NCBI RefSeq assembly: GCF_002115785.1
Contig: NZ_JFJY01000010.1
Coordinates: 91,265 to 155,264, forward strand
Reading direction: 5' to 3'
Length of the DNA stretch: 64,000 nt
Source of the DNA: Thalassospira sp. MCCC 1A03138
GTDB lineage: Bacteria; Pseudomonadota; Alphaproteobacteria; Rhodospirillales; Thalassospiraceae
Shown here: piece by piece, positions 19,601-29,240 of the stretch
How the letters are laid out: each line of letters opens with the position of its first letter
Numbering within the stretch: the stretch's first letter is position 1
Translations under genes and position numbers: made by a program
Notes under the pieces: model-generated
Told to the model about the DNA's origin: nothing
Seen by the model: only the letters and a program-made list of their open reading frames with translations
Database searches by the model: none

Positions 19601-22600
19601 GATCGGGCCAGTTGGGTTGTGGCAGGTTATCGTGCCCTGAAATCGGGCGCAGTTTGCGGCGATAACGGACCTGATTGCGATAAACCGAAACCGGATCGCG
19701 GCCCGGTTCGGCTGCCAGTTCACCACCGATATGCGTGATGAAATCAGCCGGTGCGATATCAGTAAAGGAAAGGGCAAGACGCGGTTCTTCGGCGGCCACC
19801 GCGATGGCAACACCGGCAGCGGCACTTCGATCCGGGGAGGCCGGAATGGTATCGCTGTCGATCTGATAGGCACCGCTTCCGGCAACGACAAGCCGCATCC
19901 GTCCGCGCATCGAGCGCAGGATATCGCGCAGGCATCGGGCGGTGCGAAGGGCGATATCTTCGCCCGGCTGCAACGCCAGAATGACGTTTTGTGCCTTTGC
20001 CAGCATATCCTTGCCGAGCATATCGGGATGGACGCGCTGGCAGGCAGGCGGGATCGGCCAGAAATCGCCATCGGCAATCATGATGGTGTTTTCGGGAACC
20101 GGTTGCATTTCAACCGTGCCCGGCAACCAGTCAATTTCGAGCAGTTCCGGCATGGCGGATGCGGCTTTGCCGTTACCATCCCCCGAGAAACGAGTGCCGC
20201 GTATGGTCAGAAGCAGTTTGTGGCTGTCGGCATCAAAGAAGGTGAAGTCGGCCTGGCCCGGATGACGACGTTCGGCACAGACAATGATATCGCCGCTAAA
20301 TGGCGCGTGCAGCGTGATTTCGTCAATGCCGACGGGGAGAGAGCCATTATCCTCGGCCGTCAGAATCATGCTGCATGCAATATCGGCCATGGCCGGATGA
20401 ATGATCCAGTCGCGCAGGTCGGCATGATATTGCGGTTTCAGTTTCAGATGCATCATCGCCATGGTTTCGTCCGCGCTGTATTGCATGGACACCCGGCAAT
20501 CCCAACGGTCGCTGATCGTGATCGGCCCGATCTGAGCGGCATAGGGGGCGATATTGGCCGTAAGGGTACATTTTGCGCGCGCATGGTCGAGCGACGGCGA
20601 ATTGTCAGTCCGGTTATTTTCCGGCGTGTCATTGGCCCAGCGCGCAGTGGCAAAGACCGACCATTTGCCGTTTTTCAGACGGCCACCCAGTTCGACATGA
20701 CCGTCATTTCCCAGCAACAGCGTTGCCGTACCATCGGGCAGGGCATTGGGAAGAAGGGCCTTTTGCCATTTAAGGTCGGAAATATGAACGGTTTGGTCGC
20801 CTGTCCCGTTTCGGGCCGCTGTTGCGATCATGGCGGGAACCGCCATGCCGACCAGTGTCGGTTGTCCGTTCAGGTGATGTTCATTTGTCGGCCAGAAGGA
20901 CGGGGAGGCGACCGGAATGGCAAAGCAGCGGCCCCTTTCGGTTTCGACCGGGCCGGTCATGATGGTGGTATCAGGGGCCCGGGTGTCGCCAAAGACCGGT
21001 TTGCAAACGATTTTCGCAAAAGGTGCATGGGGAAGGGACACGCGGCGCGCGCGCATGTCGTCGGGCCAGATCAGATTGGCCCCTTCGAGCCACTGGCGCG
21101 CATTGGCCGTAGCATCGGCGGGATCGTGCGAAACCGCAGAAACGGGTAATGCACCAGCGGCGGGTTTGGGGGCTGCGCAATTTTCCATGTCACCGGCGAT
21201 CAATCGCGCAAGGGCGTTCAGAAGGCTGTCGCGATCCGAAACCGCAACGGCGAAGCGATGCCTTAGCTGGTCGCGCCCGGTTGCCAGCGTGTGGCAGATG
21301 TCGTGGACAGCAAGGCCGGTGTCACTGGCAATGGCGCGATGCAGCTTGGTGGCATAGTCGGTTAATGCGGCTTCGTTGGCCGCAGATAGGGCAAGGATGA
21401 AGGTTCCGTTTTGCGAGGTTTCATCCTTTGCATTTGCCGCGTGTTTTGGGGCGGCTTCAAGGATCACATGGGCGTTGATGCCGCTTAACCCGAACGAACT
21501 GACACCGGCGCGTTTTGGCGCGCCGCGATCTGCCAAGGGTTCAAGGCGGTTGGTCGGGCGCACCGGGGCACGGGCGAAATCAATCCGGCTGTTGGGGATT
21601 TCAAAGAAGGGTTGTGGCGGGGCCTGATCAAAGCGGAGTGCCATGATGGCGCGGGCAAGGCCAAGCGCCCCCGCCGCCCCGTCAAGATGGCCGTAATTCC
21701 CCTTGGCCGAGCCGATCAGGGCAAAGCCATGTTCATCCGTGCTTCCGGCAAAGGCACGGGTCAGGCCATCGATTTCAATCGGATCGCCAAGCGATGTGCC
21801 GGTGCCGTGGGCTTCGATATAGGATATGGAACCCAGTTCGATGTCCGCCGTTTGCGCGGCCTGCCGGATGACATCGGCCTGCATGGCCGGGTTGGGGGCG
21901 GCCGCCCCGCTTGAGGCGCCATCCTGATTGACGGCACTGCCGCGGATGATGGCATGGAGGGGGTCACCATCGGCGATGGCGTTGCCAAGCGGTTTGAGGA
22001 CAAAGACGACGCTGCCTTCGCCCATGCCGGTACCATCGGCGCTGTCGTCAAAGGCGCGGGTGCGGGCGGTGGAAGAATCAATCGTAAAGCCGCCGTCCGC
22101 ATCGGGCGGGCAGGGGATCAGTTTTGCGCCACCGGCAAGGGCGATGGAGCATGTGCCGCTGCGCAAATTCTGGCAGGCCTGATGGACGGCGACCAAGGAT
22201 GACGAGCAGGCGGTATCGATGATATTTGCCGGACCGTGCCAGTCCTTTAGGAAGGACAGGCGTGTGACCATGTTCGAGGGCACGTTAAGGGCAAAGACCT
22301 GTTCGGCCTTGTCACGCGCAACATGTTCCATGGCAACGCGCCATGCCGGGTTTGTCCCGCCACCGGCAAAAATACCGACTTTTTTGCCACGCAGGGCCTG
22401 CCCGCCGTAACCGGCATTTTCCATCGCCATCAGGGCGGTTTCGATAAACAGGCGCTGTTCCGGGTCAATCAGGGCGGCATCCGCGGGTGCCATGCGGAAA
22501 CGGCCCGGATCGAAATCAAAGATGCGATCAAGATAGGCGGCTTCGCGGAAGTGGGCCGGAACCGGACGGCCGATGGCGGCCATCATGTCGCGGGTTTCAT

Positions 22601-25600
22601 GATCGCGTTCGGGCGGAAGCGGACGCACGCGATCCGTGCCGCGGGCGACGTCCGACCAGAATGTATTGATATCATCCGCCCCGGCAAGCTGAAGACCGAT
22701 GCCGATTACCGCAATCGGTTCGTCGGTGGCAAGCTGGGCACCTTGTGCCGCTGCAAGATCATCGGTTGCGATATCAAGTCCGGCCAAAAGTTCGGCCTGA
22801 CGTGCGATGGTGGCACTGGCGAACAGATCGGCGATGCTGACCTCTCCGGGCCAGCGGGCATTGATTTTTTCATGCAGGCGCAGCAGCAAAAGCGAATTGC
22901 CGCCGACATCAAAGAAACCGTCTTCTCGATCCGCCATCACACCGGGCAGGATTTCCTGCCACAGCCGTTGCAGAACGCGTTCCAGATTTGCCAGGTCATG
23001 GTTGTCGGCATCCGACTTTGCCGCGATAGCCGGTTTTGATTTCCGGTTGGCGACTTTTGGCGACCCTGCCATCGGTGTCCCCGAAAGGGCCTTTCGGTCG
23101 ACCTTGCCGCTGCTGGTGAGAGGCAGGTGATCAAGGGCAAAGAAACGTGCCGGGATCATATATTCGGGCAGGCGGGTGCGCAGATGATCGCGCAGGACAC
23201 CAATGGTCAGTTCACCGTCACCCAGTACAAAGGCATGCAATTCATCAAGGTCGCCAACCCGCACTGCCTTGACCAGGGCGCGTTCAACCAGATCATGGCT
23301 TTCAATCGTGGTTTCGACTTCGCCGCATTCGATGCGGAAGCCGCGAATTTTGACCTGATGATCGATCCGGCCAAGATATTCAACCGACCCGTCGGCAAGG
23401 AAGCGGCCCAGATCACCGGTGCGATACAGTTTATGGCCCGGATTGCGGGGATCATCGGGGAACTTTTCGGCACTCAGTTCCGGGCGGTTCCGATAGCCGC
23501 GTGCAATTTGCGGCCCGCCAAGCACGATTTCACCGGTGACGCCAATCGGCATGTCGCCCAGTTTGTCATCAAGGATGCGAATGGTGGTGTTGGCAATCGG
23601 TTTGCCGATGGGAACGATATCGGGATTATGAAGCGGCGAGCAGGCATGCCAGGTGACATCCACCGTCGCCTCGGTCGGGCCGTAAAGGTTATGCAGTTCG
23701 GTCCCGAAGCGATCAAACAGCAGATCGTTGAAGCGTTTTACCAGTGCGGGATCAAGTGCCTCGCCACTTGCGAAAACGCGTTTGAGGCTGCCAAGGTTTT
23801 CGATATCAACCAGCCCGTGTTCGACCGAGAACAGGAAACTTGCCAGCATCGAAGGCACGAAATGCATGGTGGTGACGCCATGATCGCGAATGGTCTGGGC
23901 CAGTTGTTGCGGATCGCGTTCAACACCCGGATCGGGCAGGACAACGCGCGCCCCGGTCCATGACCACCAGAACAGTTCCCAGACCGACACATCGAATGTG
24001 ATCGGGGTTTTCTGCAAAATGACGTCATCAGGGCCAATCGGGAAGGCGTCCTGCATCCAGAGGATACGGTTCAGAACACCGCGATGGGCGATTTCGACAC
24101 CTTTCGGGCGACCGGTCGAGCCGGATGTGAACAGCACATAGGCAAGGTCATCGGGTGCGTTGATCGCATCAGGGATATCGGCATCTTCGGTGCCATCGAT
24201 GATCAGGACATTGTCGACGTCAAACAGATGGGCGAGATCGCCGGTAGTGATGACACGCGGATATCCAAGATCATCAAGCATATCCTTGCGGCGCTGTTCG
24301 GGGTGATCCGGGTCAAGGGGGCTATATGCCGCCCCACATAGAAGGATCCCGTGAATGGCGGCCAGCATATCGACCGACCGCCGCACGGCAACGCCGATCA
24401 CATCGCCCGGACCAATTGATGCCGCGCGCAGTTTTGCGGCAATCCCGGCGGCACGACGGGTGAATTGTTCGTAGCTTAGGGTTTCAGATGTTCCGATAAC
24501 CGCAGGTGCGGTTGGCGTGGCGCGGACCTGATCAAGGAACGGTTCGGAAATGCTGCGTTCAATCGCAAGGTCAAGATCGGTGGCATTGAATTGATCAATC
24601 CGGGCGCGTTCGTCCGCCGGCAGGATCGGCAATTCGGCGATTTTGATTGTCGATGGTTTGGGCAGGGCGGCGCCGGCAAGGATTTCAAGCCGGTTGAAAA
24701 TTGCCTGAATGGTGGATTTGTCAAACAGGTCGGTATCAAATTCGATCTGGCACAGAAGGGCGTCGTTCCGTTTGCTGAAATAGAACGCAAGATCGAATTT
24801 CGAGAACGGGAATTCGGTTTTCAGAAGCGAGAGTTCTGCATCGCCAAGCTTGCCAAGGTCGGGGATGCTATCCTGCCATGCGACCAAAACATCAAACAGC
24901 GGATTGCGGGCAGGATCGCGCGGGGCATTGACGGCGGCAACCACATTTTCGAACGGGGCGGCCTGATCGGACAGGGCATCAATGATGGTTTTGCCGGTTT
25001 GGGTCAGATGGTCGTCAAACCCGGCATCCGGATCGACATTCTGACGCAGAACGACGGTGTTCACAAAGAAGCCAACCACGTCATCAAGGGCAGTCTGCTC
25101 GCGGCCCGCCACCAGCATGCCAAGCGGGATATCTGTCTGCCCGCATTGCCGGTACATCAGGATTTGGACCAAGGCGGTCAGAATGGAAAATGCGGTTGTA
25201 CCGTGTCGGTCCGCCGCATCATTGATCAGACGCGCGGTGTCTTCGCCAAAGGCCGTTTCATGGAAATCACCGGCGAAACGACGGATTTTTGGCCGGCGCC
25301 GGTCCGTTGGCAGGGCCAGCGGTTCGGGCAGGGGCAACAGCCGTTTTTTCCAGCGGGCCAGCAAATCCTTGCCATCGGCTGAGTATAAATAGCTGTGTTG
25401 CCAGCTTGCAAAATCCTCGTAATAGCGGTCAAGCAATGGCAACGAAGGGGGGGCTGTTCCGGTTTCTTCGGCATAAAGGGCGGCAAGATCGCGCAGCAAT
25501 GTCGGCATCGACCAGCCATCGCAAATCGCATGATGCAGGGAAACCAGCATCCAGTGACGGTTGGGGGCGAGCGTGATCAGATCGGCCCTTGCCAATGGTT

Positions 25601-28600
25601 TGTTTTCAAGGTCGAAGGGACGGACGGTTTCGCGCGCGATGAACAGGCGGGCGGGGCCTTCGTCCATTTGGTGGCGGCCAAGCATCCATGAACCGGCGGG
25701 TGCCAGATACTGGCTGACGCCATCGGGATGATGGGGATCGGATTTGAAACGCAGACGCAGTGCATGTTGCCGTTCTTCCAATTTGTGCAGGGCGGCCTGC
25801 AGGGCATCGGCATCAATCGGGCCATCGATTTCAAACGCGGCGGGGACGGAATAAACCGCCATGTCGGGCTGCATGCGTTGGAGGACCCAAAGACGGGCCT
25901 GTCCGCTTGAAAGCGGGAATTTCGGACCGTCTGCCTTGGGGATCAGAAATTGCCTGCCATCCTGTTTATGGTCGGCAAGCAGGGTTGCGATCCCGCCGAC
26001 TGTGCGGGCGACAAAGATATCCTGAAGTTTCGGGCGGATGCCGGTGGATTTTTCGAGAAACCCGGCAAGGCGCATGGCGACAAGGCTGTGTCCGCCCAAT
26101 GCAAAGAAATCCGACGATGCGGTGATGTCGCGGTTGCCAAACAGGGATTTGAAATGGTTGGCGACGATCTGTTCGAGTTCGCTGCTGCTGTTGGCGTTGC
26201 CGGTTTGGGGGGCAAGTGGTGCCGTATCTTTCAGAGCACCAAGAAGCTGTTTGCGATCTACTTTGCCATTCACATTGACCGGCAGATGATCCAGCACGAC
26301 AAACCGTTCGGGGATCATGTAATCGGGCAGATTACGGCCAAGGATTTGCATCCAGGTACTGCTGCTATCCTGATCGGCGGCGATGGCGGCACCAAGGAAG
26401 GCATCGGCACCACTGCCGACCGGCATCACGCAGGCATTGCGAATGCCGTCAATCTGGCTCAGTCGTTTTTCAATGGCGGCAGTTTCAATCCGGTGCCCGC
26501 GAATTTTGACCTGCCCGTCACGACGGCCACCAAATTCAATCACGCCATCCGCCCGCCAGCGCGCGCGGTCGCCGGTTTTGTAAAGGCGGGTTTCGGGCAA
26601 ATGATCGAACGTGACGAATGCCTTGGCGGTGCGTTCGGGCGCGCCGGAATATCCAAGAGCCAGCCCGTCGCCCGCGGCATAAAGTTCACCCCAGACCCCG
26701 GTCGGAACGGGTTGCCCGCCGGCATCAAGAATATAGGTGCGCGTATTGCCAATCGGCCGGCCAATCGGGATGGTTGCCGATTTTACGTCCTGCGGCGTGA
26801 TCGGGTGGATACAGGTGAAGGTGGTATTTTCCGTCGGGCCATAGCCGTTGATCAGGGCAAGATCCGGGCAGGCGGTCATGACTTTTTGCAGGTGGGTGGG
26901 GCTTAGTGCCTCGCCCCCGGAAAGCAGTCTTTTGAGCGGGGCAAAGCAACCCGGGGCATCATCGGCGATACGGTTAAACAGGCTTGCGGTCAGCCACATG
27001 GTGGTGACACCGCCATCTTCAAGGGCATTGCGAAGGGCTGCCGGATCAAACAGGGTTTCGTTATCGATCAGAACCAGTTTGCCGCCATTCAGAAGCGGTG
27101 CCCAGATTTCAAGAGTTGCGGCATCAAAACCAAGCGATGCGGCCTGTGCCATGACATCGGTGTCATCAAATGCAAGCGCCCGATTGTTCACAGCCAGACG
27201 GGCGACAGCCCGGTTGGGGATCAGCACCCCTTTGGGCGCACCGGTCGAGCCCGATGTGAACATGACATAGGCCAGATCATCGCCCGCACGTTTGGCAAAG
27301 GATGCATTTGATGTTGCGTTGGCGTCGGGAAGATGTGCGATGCGAACGCGACCAGAAATGCCCGACAGGCGATCAAATTCGGTGTTGTCGCACAAAAGAA
27401 CGTTGGCCCCGCATTCTTCCATCAGGGTCGCAATGGCATCGGCAGGCAGCGACTTATCAATCGGCAGATAGGCCGCACCGTGCCAGGCAATGCCAAGAAG
27501 GGTGATAATCGCATCAAGCGAACGATCTGCAGCAAGGGCTACAACTGAGCCGGGTGCAACATCAAGGGCATCAAGCCCTGTGGAAATGGCAGCGACCCGT
27601 TGCCCCAAAGCACTATAGGTGATTTTCTGATCGCGATCCTGCAGGGCGATCTTGCCCGCATTGGCCGGGTTTGTGATCTGCCGGGCGAGCAATTCGCCAA
27701 GGTCGCAGTCACGCGGGTAATCCGATGCGGTATCGTTGAGCGAGATGGATAGTTGATCGCGTTCGTCTTCTGGAAGAATATCCACAAGACCAAGCGGCAT
27801 TTCCGGGTTTTGGGCAAGCGCACGCGCAAAGGTCAGGAAACGTTTTGCAAAACGTTCGATCCATGCTTCGCCATAGATGTTGCTTTGATACTCGACGGCC
27901 AAAGATGTTTCCGCGCCGTTTTTCGTCATGCCGACCATCAGGGGGAATTTGCCCGCCCCGAAGTCGAGATCTTCGATCACGAAGGGGCTGTCGCTGGATT
28001 CCATCACATGGACGGCATCGAATGGCAGGCCGGTCGGGCCCTGTGCCGCCTGTGTCAGATCATGCATCAGGCGCGACAGGGGGTAATCCTGCACGTCAAG
28101 CATGGAAAGAACTTCGTGCCCGACCTGTCTGGTCAGGGCATCAAGATTATCTGCCATATCCGGTTTGATCGCGACGGGCAGGACATTCACAAAGCAGCCC
28201 ATCGACTGCATGGTTTCCTTGTCCCTGCGACCGGCAAAGGGCAGCCCGATTATGGCTGTGCCGTTTTCCTTGTGCCGGGCGATCACGGCGATGGTGAGCG
28301 ACGCCCAGAGTGTGGTCTGGGTCGTTTTGCGGGTATGGCTGGCAAGCTTTGCGAAAGCGTCGGCGTCAGCGCCTGTCAGTTTGATCAGAAGGCGTTTGCC
28401 GCCGCCATTCCGTTCTGCTGCCGGGTCGTCAGGCAGCCCGGCAGATAACAGTTTATCGGTTCGTGCCGACCAGAATTTCCGCGCGATTTCGCCGCGTTCC
28501 CGATCCAGATTGCGATGTGCATTGCGCACAAGTTTTTCGATATCAGGTACGTTTCCGGGCGTGTTTCCGGCAAGGATGGCAAGAAGCTCTTTTTGCAGCA

Positions 28601-29240
28601 ACATGATCGATTGGCCATCAAAGCACAGATGATCGATCGCCATGGCCAGTTGCGGGGCTTTTCCGTCGTCATGTTCGATATAGCCAAACCGGGCCAGAGG
28701 ACCCGTCGCGAGATCAAAAAGATCATGGCGGATTTCTCGGGTGGTGTCGATTTTGCGCACAGTGACCGGCATATCGGCATGCACGCGCTGGATCAGCTGC
28801 CCGTCCTGTTCGACAAAGGTGGACCGGAGGGCATCATGGCGTTTGACAATGGAGGCAATCGCATCGCGGACCGCATTGAAACCGGTTCCTTTGGGAAGGG
28901 TGATGCCTGTAACGATATGGTAATTGGCACTTGCCGGTTGGTCACGTCTTGCAATCCATTGGCCTTCGATGGCGGGATGGGCCGGGAAGGATTTGAGGAT
29001 CGGACCTGCTTTGGTGTCATGACTTTCGGCATCGGAAGGTTCACGCAGCAAGCTTAGGATTTCGGCCTTCAGGTCACGGGTTTCGGATTTCAGGGCATCA
29101 TCAAATGCACCGGTCGGTGCATCAAAACAAAGATCGTGCCCGTTGGCATGCAGACTTAGCACAATGTCGCGCTGACGGAGTTTGTCGAGCAGGTTGCGCG
29201 CGGTTTGTGTGCGGCGTGACAGCTGATCGGTATTCATCAC
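13683..29240 (-). CDS. ttcB: Hybrid NRPS-PKS megasynthase: docking-C-A-T-C-A-T-KS-DH-KR-T-T-C-A-T-C
   Basis: 5185 residues. Order by residue: TubC-like docking domain 10-65; C1 (DHLCFDG, 203); A1 with code DALWLGGTFK, predicted Val; T1 (1050); C2 (HHAICDG, 1239); A2 with code DVWHFSLVDK, predicted Ser; T2 (GGNSL, 2114); KS (TACSSS 2345, EAHGTGT 2480, NYGHLD 2517); an AT-linker remnant but no AT; DH (EHHLNG 2788, HPAMAD 2951); KR (TGGTGG 3223, YSAAN 3365); tandem carriers T3 and T4 (GGDSITGMQIVDRMNAEL in both); C3 (HHTVCDG, 3806); A3 with code DAFFMGVTFK, predicted Ile or Val; T5 (4681); terminal C4 (HHIVGDG, 4877). The Ser-KS-DH-KR block should make 4-amino-5-hydroxypent-2-enoyl. Both ends are coupled to the neighbouring genes by overlap. 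The symbol rests on domain order only. Confidence 0.88.
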   Translation of the reverse strand: MMNTDQLSRRTQTARNLLDKLRQRDIVLSLHANGHDLCFDAPTGAFDDALKSETRDLKAEILSLLREPSDAESHDTKAGPILKSFPAHPAIEGQWIARRDQPASANYHIVTGITLPKGTGFNAVRDAIASIVKRHDALRSTFVEQDGQLIQRVHADMPVTVRKIDTTREIRHDLFDLATGPLARFGYIEHDDGKAPQLAMAIDHLCFDGQSIMLLQKELLAILAGNTPGNVPDIEKLVRNAHRNLDRERGEIARKFWSARTDKLLSAGLPDDPAAERNGGGKRLLIKLTGADADAFAKLASHTRKTTQTTLWASLTIAVIARHKENGTAIIGLPFAGRRDKETMQSMGCFVNVLPVAIKPDMADNLDALTRQVGHEVLSMLDVQDYPLSRLMHDLTQAAQGPTGLPFDAVHVMESSDSPFVIEDLDFGAGKFPLMVGMTKNGAETSLAVEYQSNIYGEAWIERFAKRFLTFARALAQNPEMPLGLVDILPEDERDQLSISLNDTASDYPRDCDLGELLARQITNPANAGKIALQDRDQKITYSALGQRVAAISTGLDALDVAPGSVVALAADRSLDAIITLLGIAWHGAAYLPIDKSLPADAIATLMEECGANVLLCDNTEFDRLSGISGRVRIAHLPDANATSNASFAKRAGDDLAYVMFTSGSTGAPKGVLIPNRAVARLAVNNRALAFDDTDVMAQAASLGFDAATLEIWAPLLNGGKLVLIDNETLFDPAALRNALEDGGVTTMWLTASLFNRIADDAPGCFAPLKRLLSGGEALSPTHLQKVMTACPDLALINGYGPTENTTFTCIHPITPQDVKSATIPIGRPIGNTRTYILDAGGQPVPTGVWGELYAAGDGLALGYSGAPERTAKAFVTFDHLPETRLYKTGDRARWRADGVIEFGGRRDGQVKIRGHRIETAAIEKRLSQIDGIRNACVMPVGSGADAFLGAAIAADQDSSSTWMQILGRNLPDYMIPERFVVLDHLPVNVNGKVDRKQLLGALKDTAPLAPQTGNANSSSELEQIVANHFKSLFGNRDITASSDFFALGGHSLVAMRLAGFLEKSTGIRPKLQDIFVARTVGGIATLLADHKQDGRQFLIPKADGPKFPLSSGQARLWVLQRMQPDMAVYSVPAAFEIDGPIDADALQAALHKLEERQHALRLRFKSDPHHPDGVSQYLAPAGSWMLGRHQMDEGPARLFIARETVRPFDLENKPLARADLITLAPNRHWMLVSLHHAICDGWSMPTLLRDLAALYAEETGTAPPSLPLLDRYYEDFASWQHSYLYSADGKDLLARWKKRLLPLPEPLALPTDRRRPKIRRFAGDFHETAFGEDTARLINDAADRHGTTAFSILTALVQILMYRQCGQTDIPLGMLVAGREQTALDDVVGFFVNTVVLRQNVDPDAGFDDHLTQTGKTIIDALSDQAAPFENVVAAVNAPRDPARNPLFDVLVAWQDSIPDLGKLGDAELSLLKTEFPFSKFDLAFYFSKRNDALLCQIEFDTDLFDKSTIQAIFNRLEILAGAALPKPSTIKIAELPILPADERARIDQFNATDLDLAIERSISEPFLDQVRATPTAPAVIGTSETLSYEQFTRRAAGIAAKLRAASIGPGDVIGVAVRRSVDMLAAIHGILLCGAAYSPLDPDHPEQRRKDMLDDLGYPRVITTGDLAHLFDVDNVLIIDGTEDADIPDAINAPDDLAYVLFTSGSTGRPKGVEIAHRGVLNRILWMQDAFPIGPDDVILQKTPITFDVSVWELFWWSWTGARVVLPDPGVERDPQQLAQTIRDHGVTTMHFVPSMLASFLFSVEHGLVDIENLGSLKRVFASGEALDPALVKRFNDLLFDRFGTELHNLYGPTEATVDVTWHACSPLHNPDIVPIGKPIANTTIRILDDKLGDMPIGVTGEIVLGGPQIARGYRNRPELSAEKFPDDPRNPGHKLYRTGDLGRFLADGSVEYLGRIDHQVKIRGFRIECGEVETTIESHDLVERALVKAVRVGDLDELHAFVLGDGELTIGVLRDHLRTRLPEYMIPARFFALDHLPLTSSGKVDRKALSGTPMAGSPKVANRKSKPAIAAKSDADNHDLANLERVLQRLWQEILPGVMADREDGFFDVGGNSLLLLRLHEKINARWPGEVSIADLFASATIARQAELLAGLDIATDDLAAAQGAQLATDEPIAVIGIGLQLAGADDINTFWSDVARGTDRVRPLPPERDHETRDMMAAIGRPVPAHFREAAYLDRIFDFDPGRFRMAPADAALIDPEQRLFIETALMAMENAGYGGQALRGKKVGIFAGGGTNPAWRVAMEHVARDKAEQVFALNVPSNMVTRLSFLKDWHGPANIIDTACSSSLVAVHQACQNLRSGTCSIALAGGAKLIPCPPDADGGFTIDSSTARTRAFDDSADGTGMGEGSVVFVLKPLGNAIADGDPLHAIIRGSAVNQDGASSGAAAPNPAMQADVIRQAAQTADIELGSISYIEAHGTGTSLGDPIEIDGLTRAFAGSTDEHGFALIGSAKGNYGHLDGAAGALGLARAIMALRFDQAPPQPFFEIPNSRIDFARAPVRPTNRLEPLADRGAPKRAGVSSFGLSGINAHVILEAAPKHAANAKDETSQNGTFILALSAANEAALTDYATKLHRAIASDTGLAVHDICHTLATGRDQLRHRFAVAVSDRDSLLNALARLIAGDMENCAAPKPAAGALPVSAVSHDPADATANARQWLEGANLIWPDDMRARRVSLPHAPFAKIVCKPVFGDTRAPDTTIMTGPVETERGRCFAIPVASPSFWPTNEHHLNGQPTLVGMAVPAMIATAARNGTGDQTVHISDLKWQKALLPNALPDGTATLLLGNDGHVELGGRLKNGKWSVFATARWANDTPENNRTDNSPSLDHARAKCTLTANIAPYAAQIGPITISDRWDCRVSMQYSADETMAMMHLKLKPQYHADLRDWIIHPAMADIACSMILTAEDNGSLPVGIDEITLHAPFSGDIIVCAERRHPGQADFTFFDADSHKLLLTIRGTRFSGDGNGKAASAMPELLEIDWLPGTVEMQPVPENTIMIADGDFWPIPPACQRVHPDMLGKDMLAKAQNVILALQPGEDIALRTARCLRDILRSMRGRMRLVVAGSGAYQIDSDTIPASPDRSAAAGVAIAVAAEEPRLALSFTDIAPADFITHIGGELAAEPGRDPVSVYRNQVRYRRKLRPISGHDNLPQPNWPDHGVCVVTGGTGGFALALADEMALGGKIALALLARRGETGLDDFAQSKLADLRANGIKVSIHTCDVADKNALSDTLATIRNSLGPITAIAHAAGLADGGFLAVRDMDAFDAIMAAKIKGARHLDALTLNDPVQAFVMFGSLTAIVGVPGQAAYSAANAFLDGFARYRRSQGRPALTIDWCALADQGMAARHNVPLQDGAAITPQQAPIFWRDAMCSTAAQLVVLDPALAGETAEQPAKPVTTPASVSVTATDISQKIAAIWAETLGYDAVTTDDDFFALGGDSITGMQIVDRMNAELKLSLAISDLFAAPTVSDLTAQFAPSPAGDVSTPEISDHRDAILDEKATPAEKIAKIWAEILGYDTIDPDEDFYALGGDSITGMQIVDRMNAELACNIGLADLFETPTITALAAKISPSVETAELPQSLANPPAEETSLPSASKPVKAATETGIETDPRRAPEMEFYPLAPEQVSVLHAEHSGNMGTAFNLPHAFMLDESIDLDRLHDAITRLTERHEILRTRLIANGDDSVMKILPLHDALPDLTLIELDASVSLEDVGADLVMPFDLATEIPARWRLICAANGQKALFFDIHHTVCDGFTIEMLLGDLLALYRGQVLPPLPYQLRDYAYWSQQPESLKRLETARGYWLSLYQGPLPKLNLPSDRRRPAFHSFRGEIVAFDIDPALLKSARKFASDQRVTMFSLMMATWFAVLGRITATDDLVISVPVNQRDGTGFRNVPGMMVSLLPLRMQIANDETFASLLHKVQNHHIDALRHRAYFLDLLLDDLSPPATPERTLLSEISLSYMNYAQGDYGPDDQAKAMLPIGLGRQQCKNDLAIFVRDLPERMSISFDYYADMFDQARMIELGHIFTKTLQKLVTTETTARTIPIADLDLLPDDQKTNIEIWEQGPQPETSLDADTNAGIFAIFANQASVTPDAPAIRDNNGTWSFGELHAKARAIAHCLQTAGVKPGDLVAVHIERGRPAIAAILGITAIGAGYVPLDPAYPAARNQFILSDSRAKLVLVDDIGYDALDALSETGGPSAQRINIAGIAPAPADFTLPELINPDSLPAYIMYTSGSTGTPKGVLIEQGAVRRLASGADYAKIVASDVVAQAGPLAFDASTFEIWAPLLRGAKIAVIDRNDLLDPAKLGDALSQFGVTKMFMSVGLFNRQVDHDPQTLACLEILMIGGDAISKQHVRTFIAACPHVKVLNVYGPTESTTFAVVGPITENDLAGDTDATIIGKPIAHTKTLILDQNGQRAPVGVWGELMIGGARLAREYWQRPDLTRERFIPDPDQPGQRLYRTGDLARWTRDGRIEFGGRHDNQIKLRGFRIELDEIEQQLQSAPGIKNAVALFDANAPDGGTIIGCIQATQDQDIDIPALMMWLGTHLPGYMIPAKWHIVDTIPITANGKVDRKALLETVRTSNAMALDGGIDIPPATPAEELVCDIFTEVFASPIRNRHASFTQLGGHSLMAIRIVNRITDRTGKRISMADFFADPTVAGLARHIENATLDIAATGNGQIPPAPEMEYYPASHAQKRLYLLSTMDGNSGAYGMLYVFRCTGDLRADILQSALTRLVDRHETLRTGFAEQDGTITQKIHATTPPAVAFDDLSGHGDPAREALRLTRLEAATPIILDQPPLIRGRVIQVAANECLMILMTHHIVGDGWSSRILINELGALYDAVLHERNNALPKLPITYKDFAHWQSGQDWADAADYWRQQLANAPEQINLPTDRPVPEKQSFRGAHVHLALPDDVLSGLHRLASLNKTTLSSVGLSLFSAMLYRLTRQRDMVIGMGVAGRERIETEGLIGFFVNVLPIRMQLDDDTDLVDLIRATHVNIANALDRQDFPFDELVRAVAPKRKSNRQPLVNVVFEYQRFEAVSGLAQNGWAQSGLPMLAPDADGILPSNMDAFVDNTTAKHDIILFLTEEAGQARFTLEYDTDLFDAETMRRWLAFLGKFAAAAAQNAQKDA

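Noticed and set aside
19731..21149. A 472-codon open frame antisense to the large synthase, and many similar long frames opposite the NRPS-PKS genes
   Set aside because: They run opposite clear DH/KR and A domains, lack ribosome sites and recognisable motifs, and are explained by codon bias of the GC-rich coding strand.
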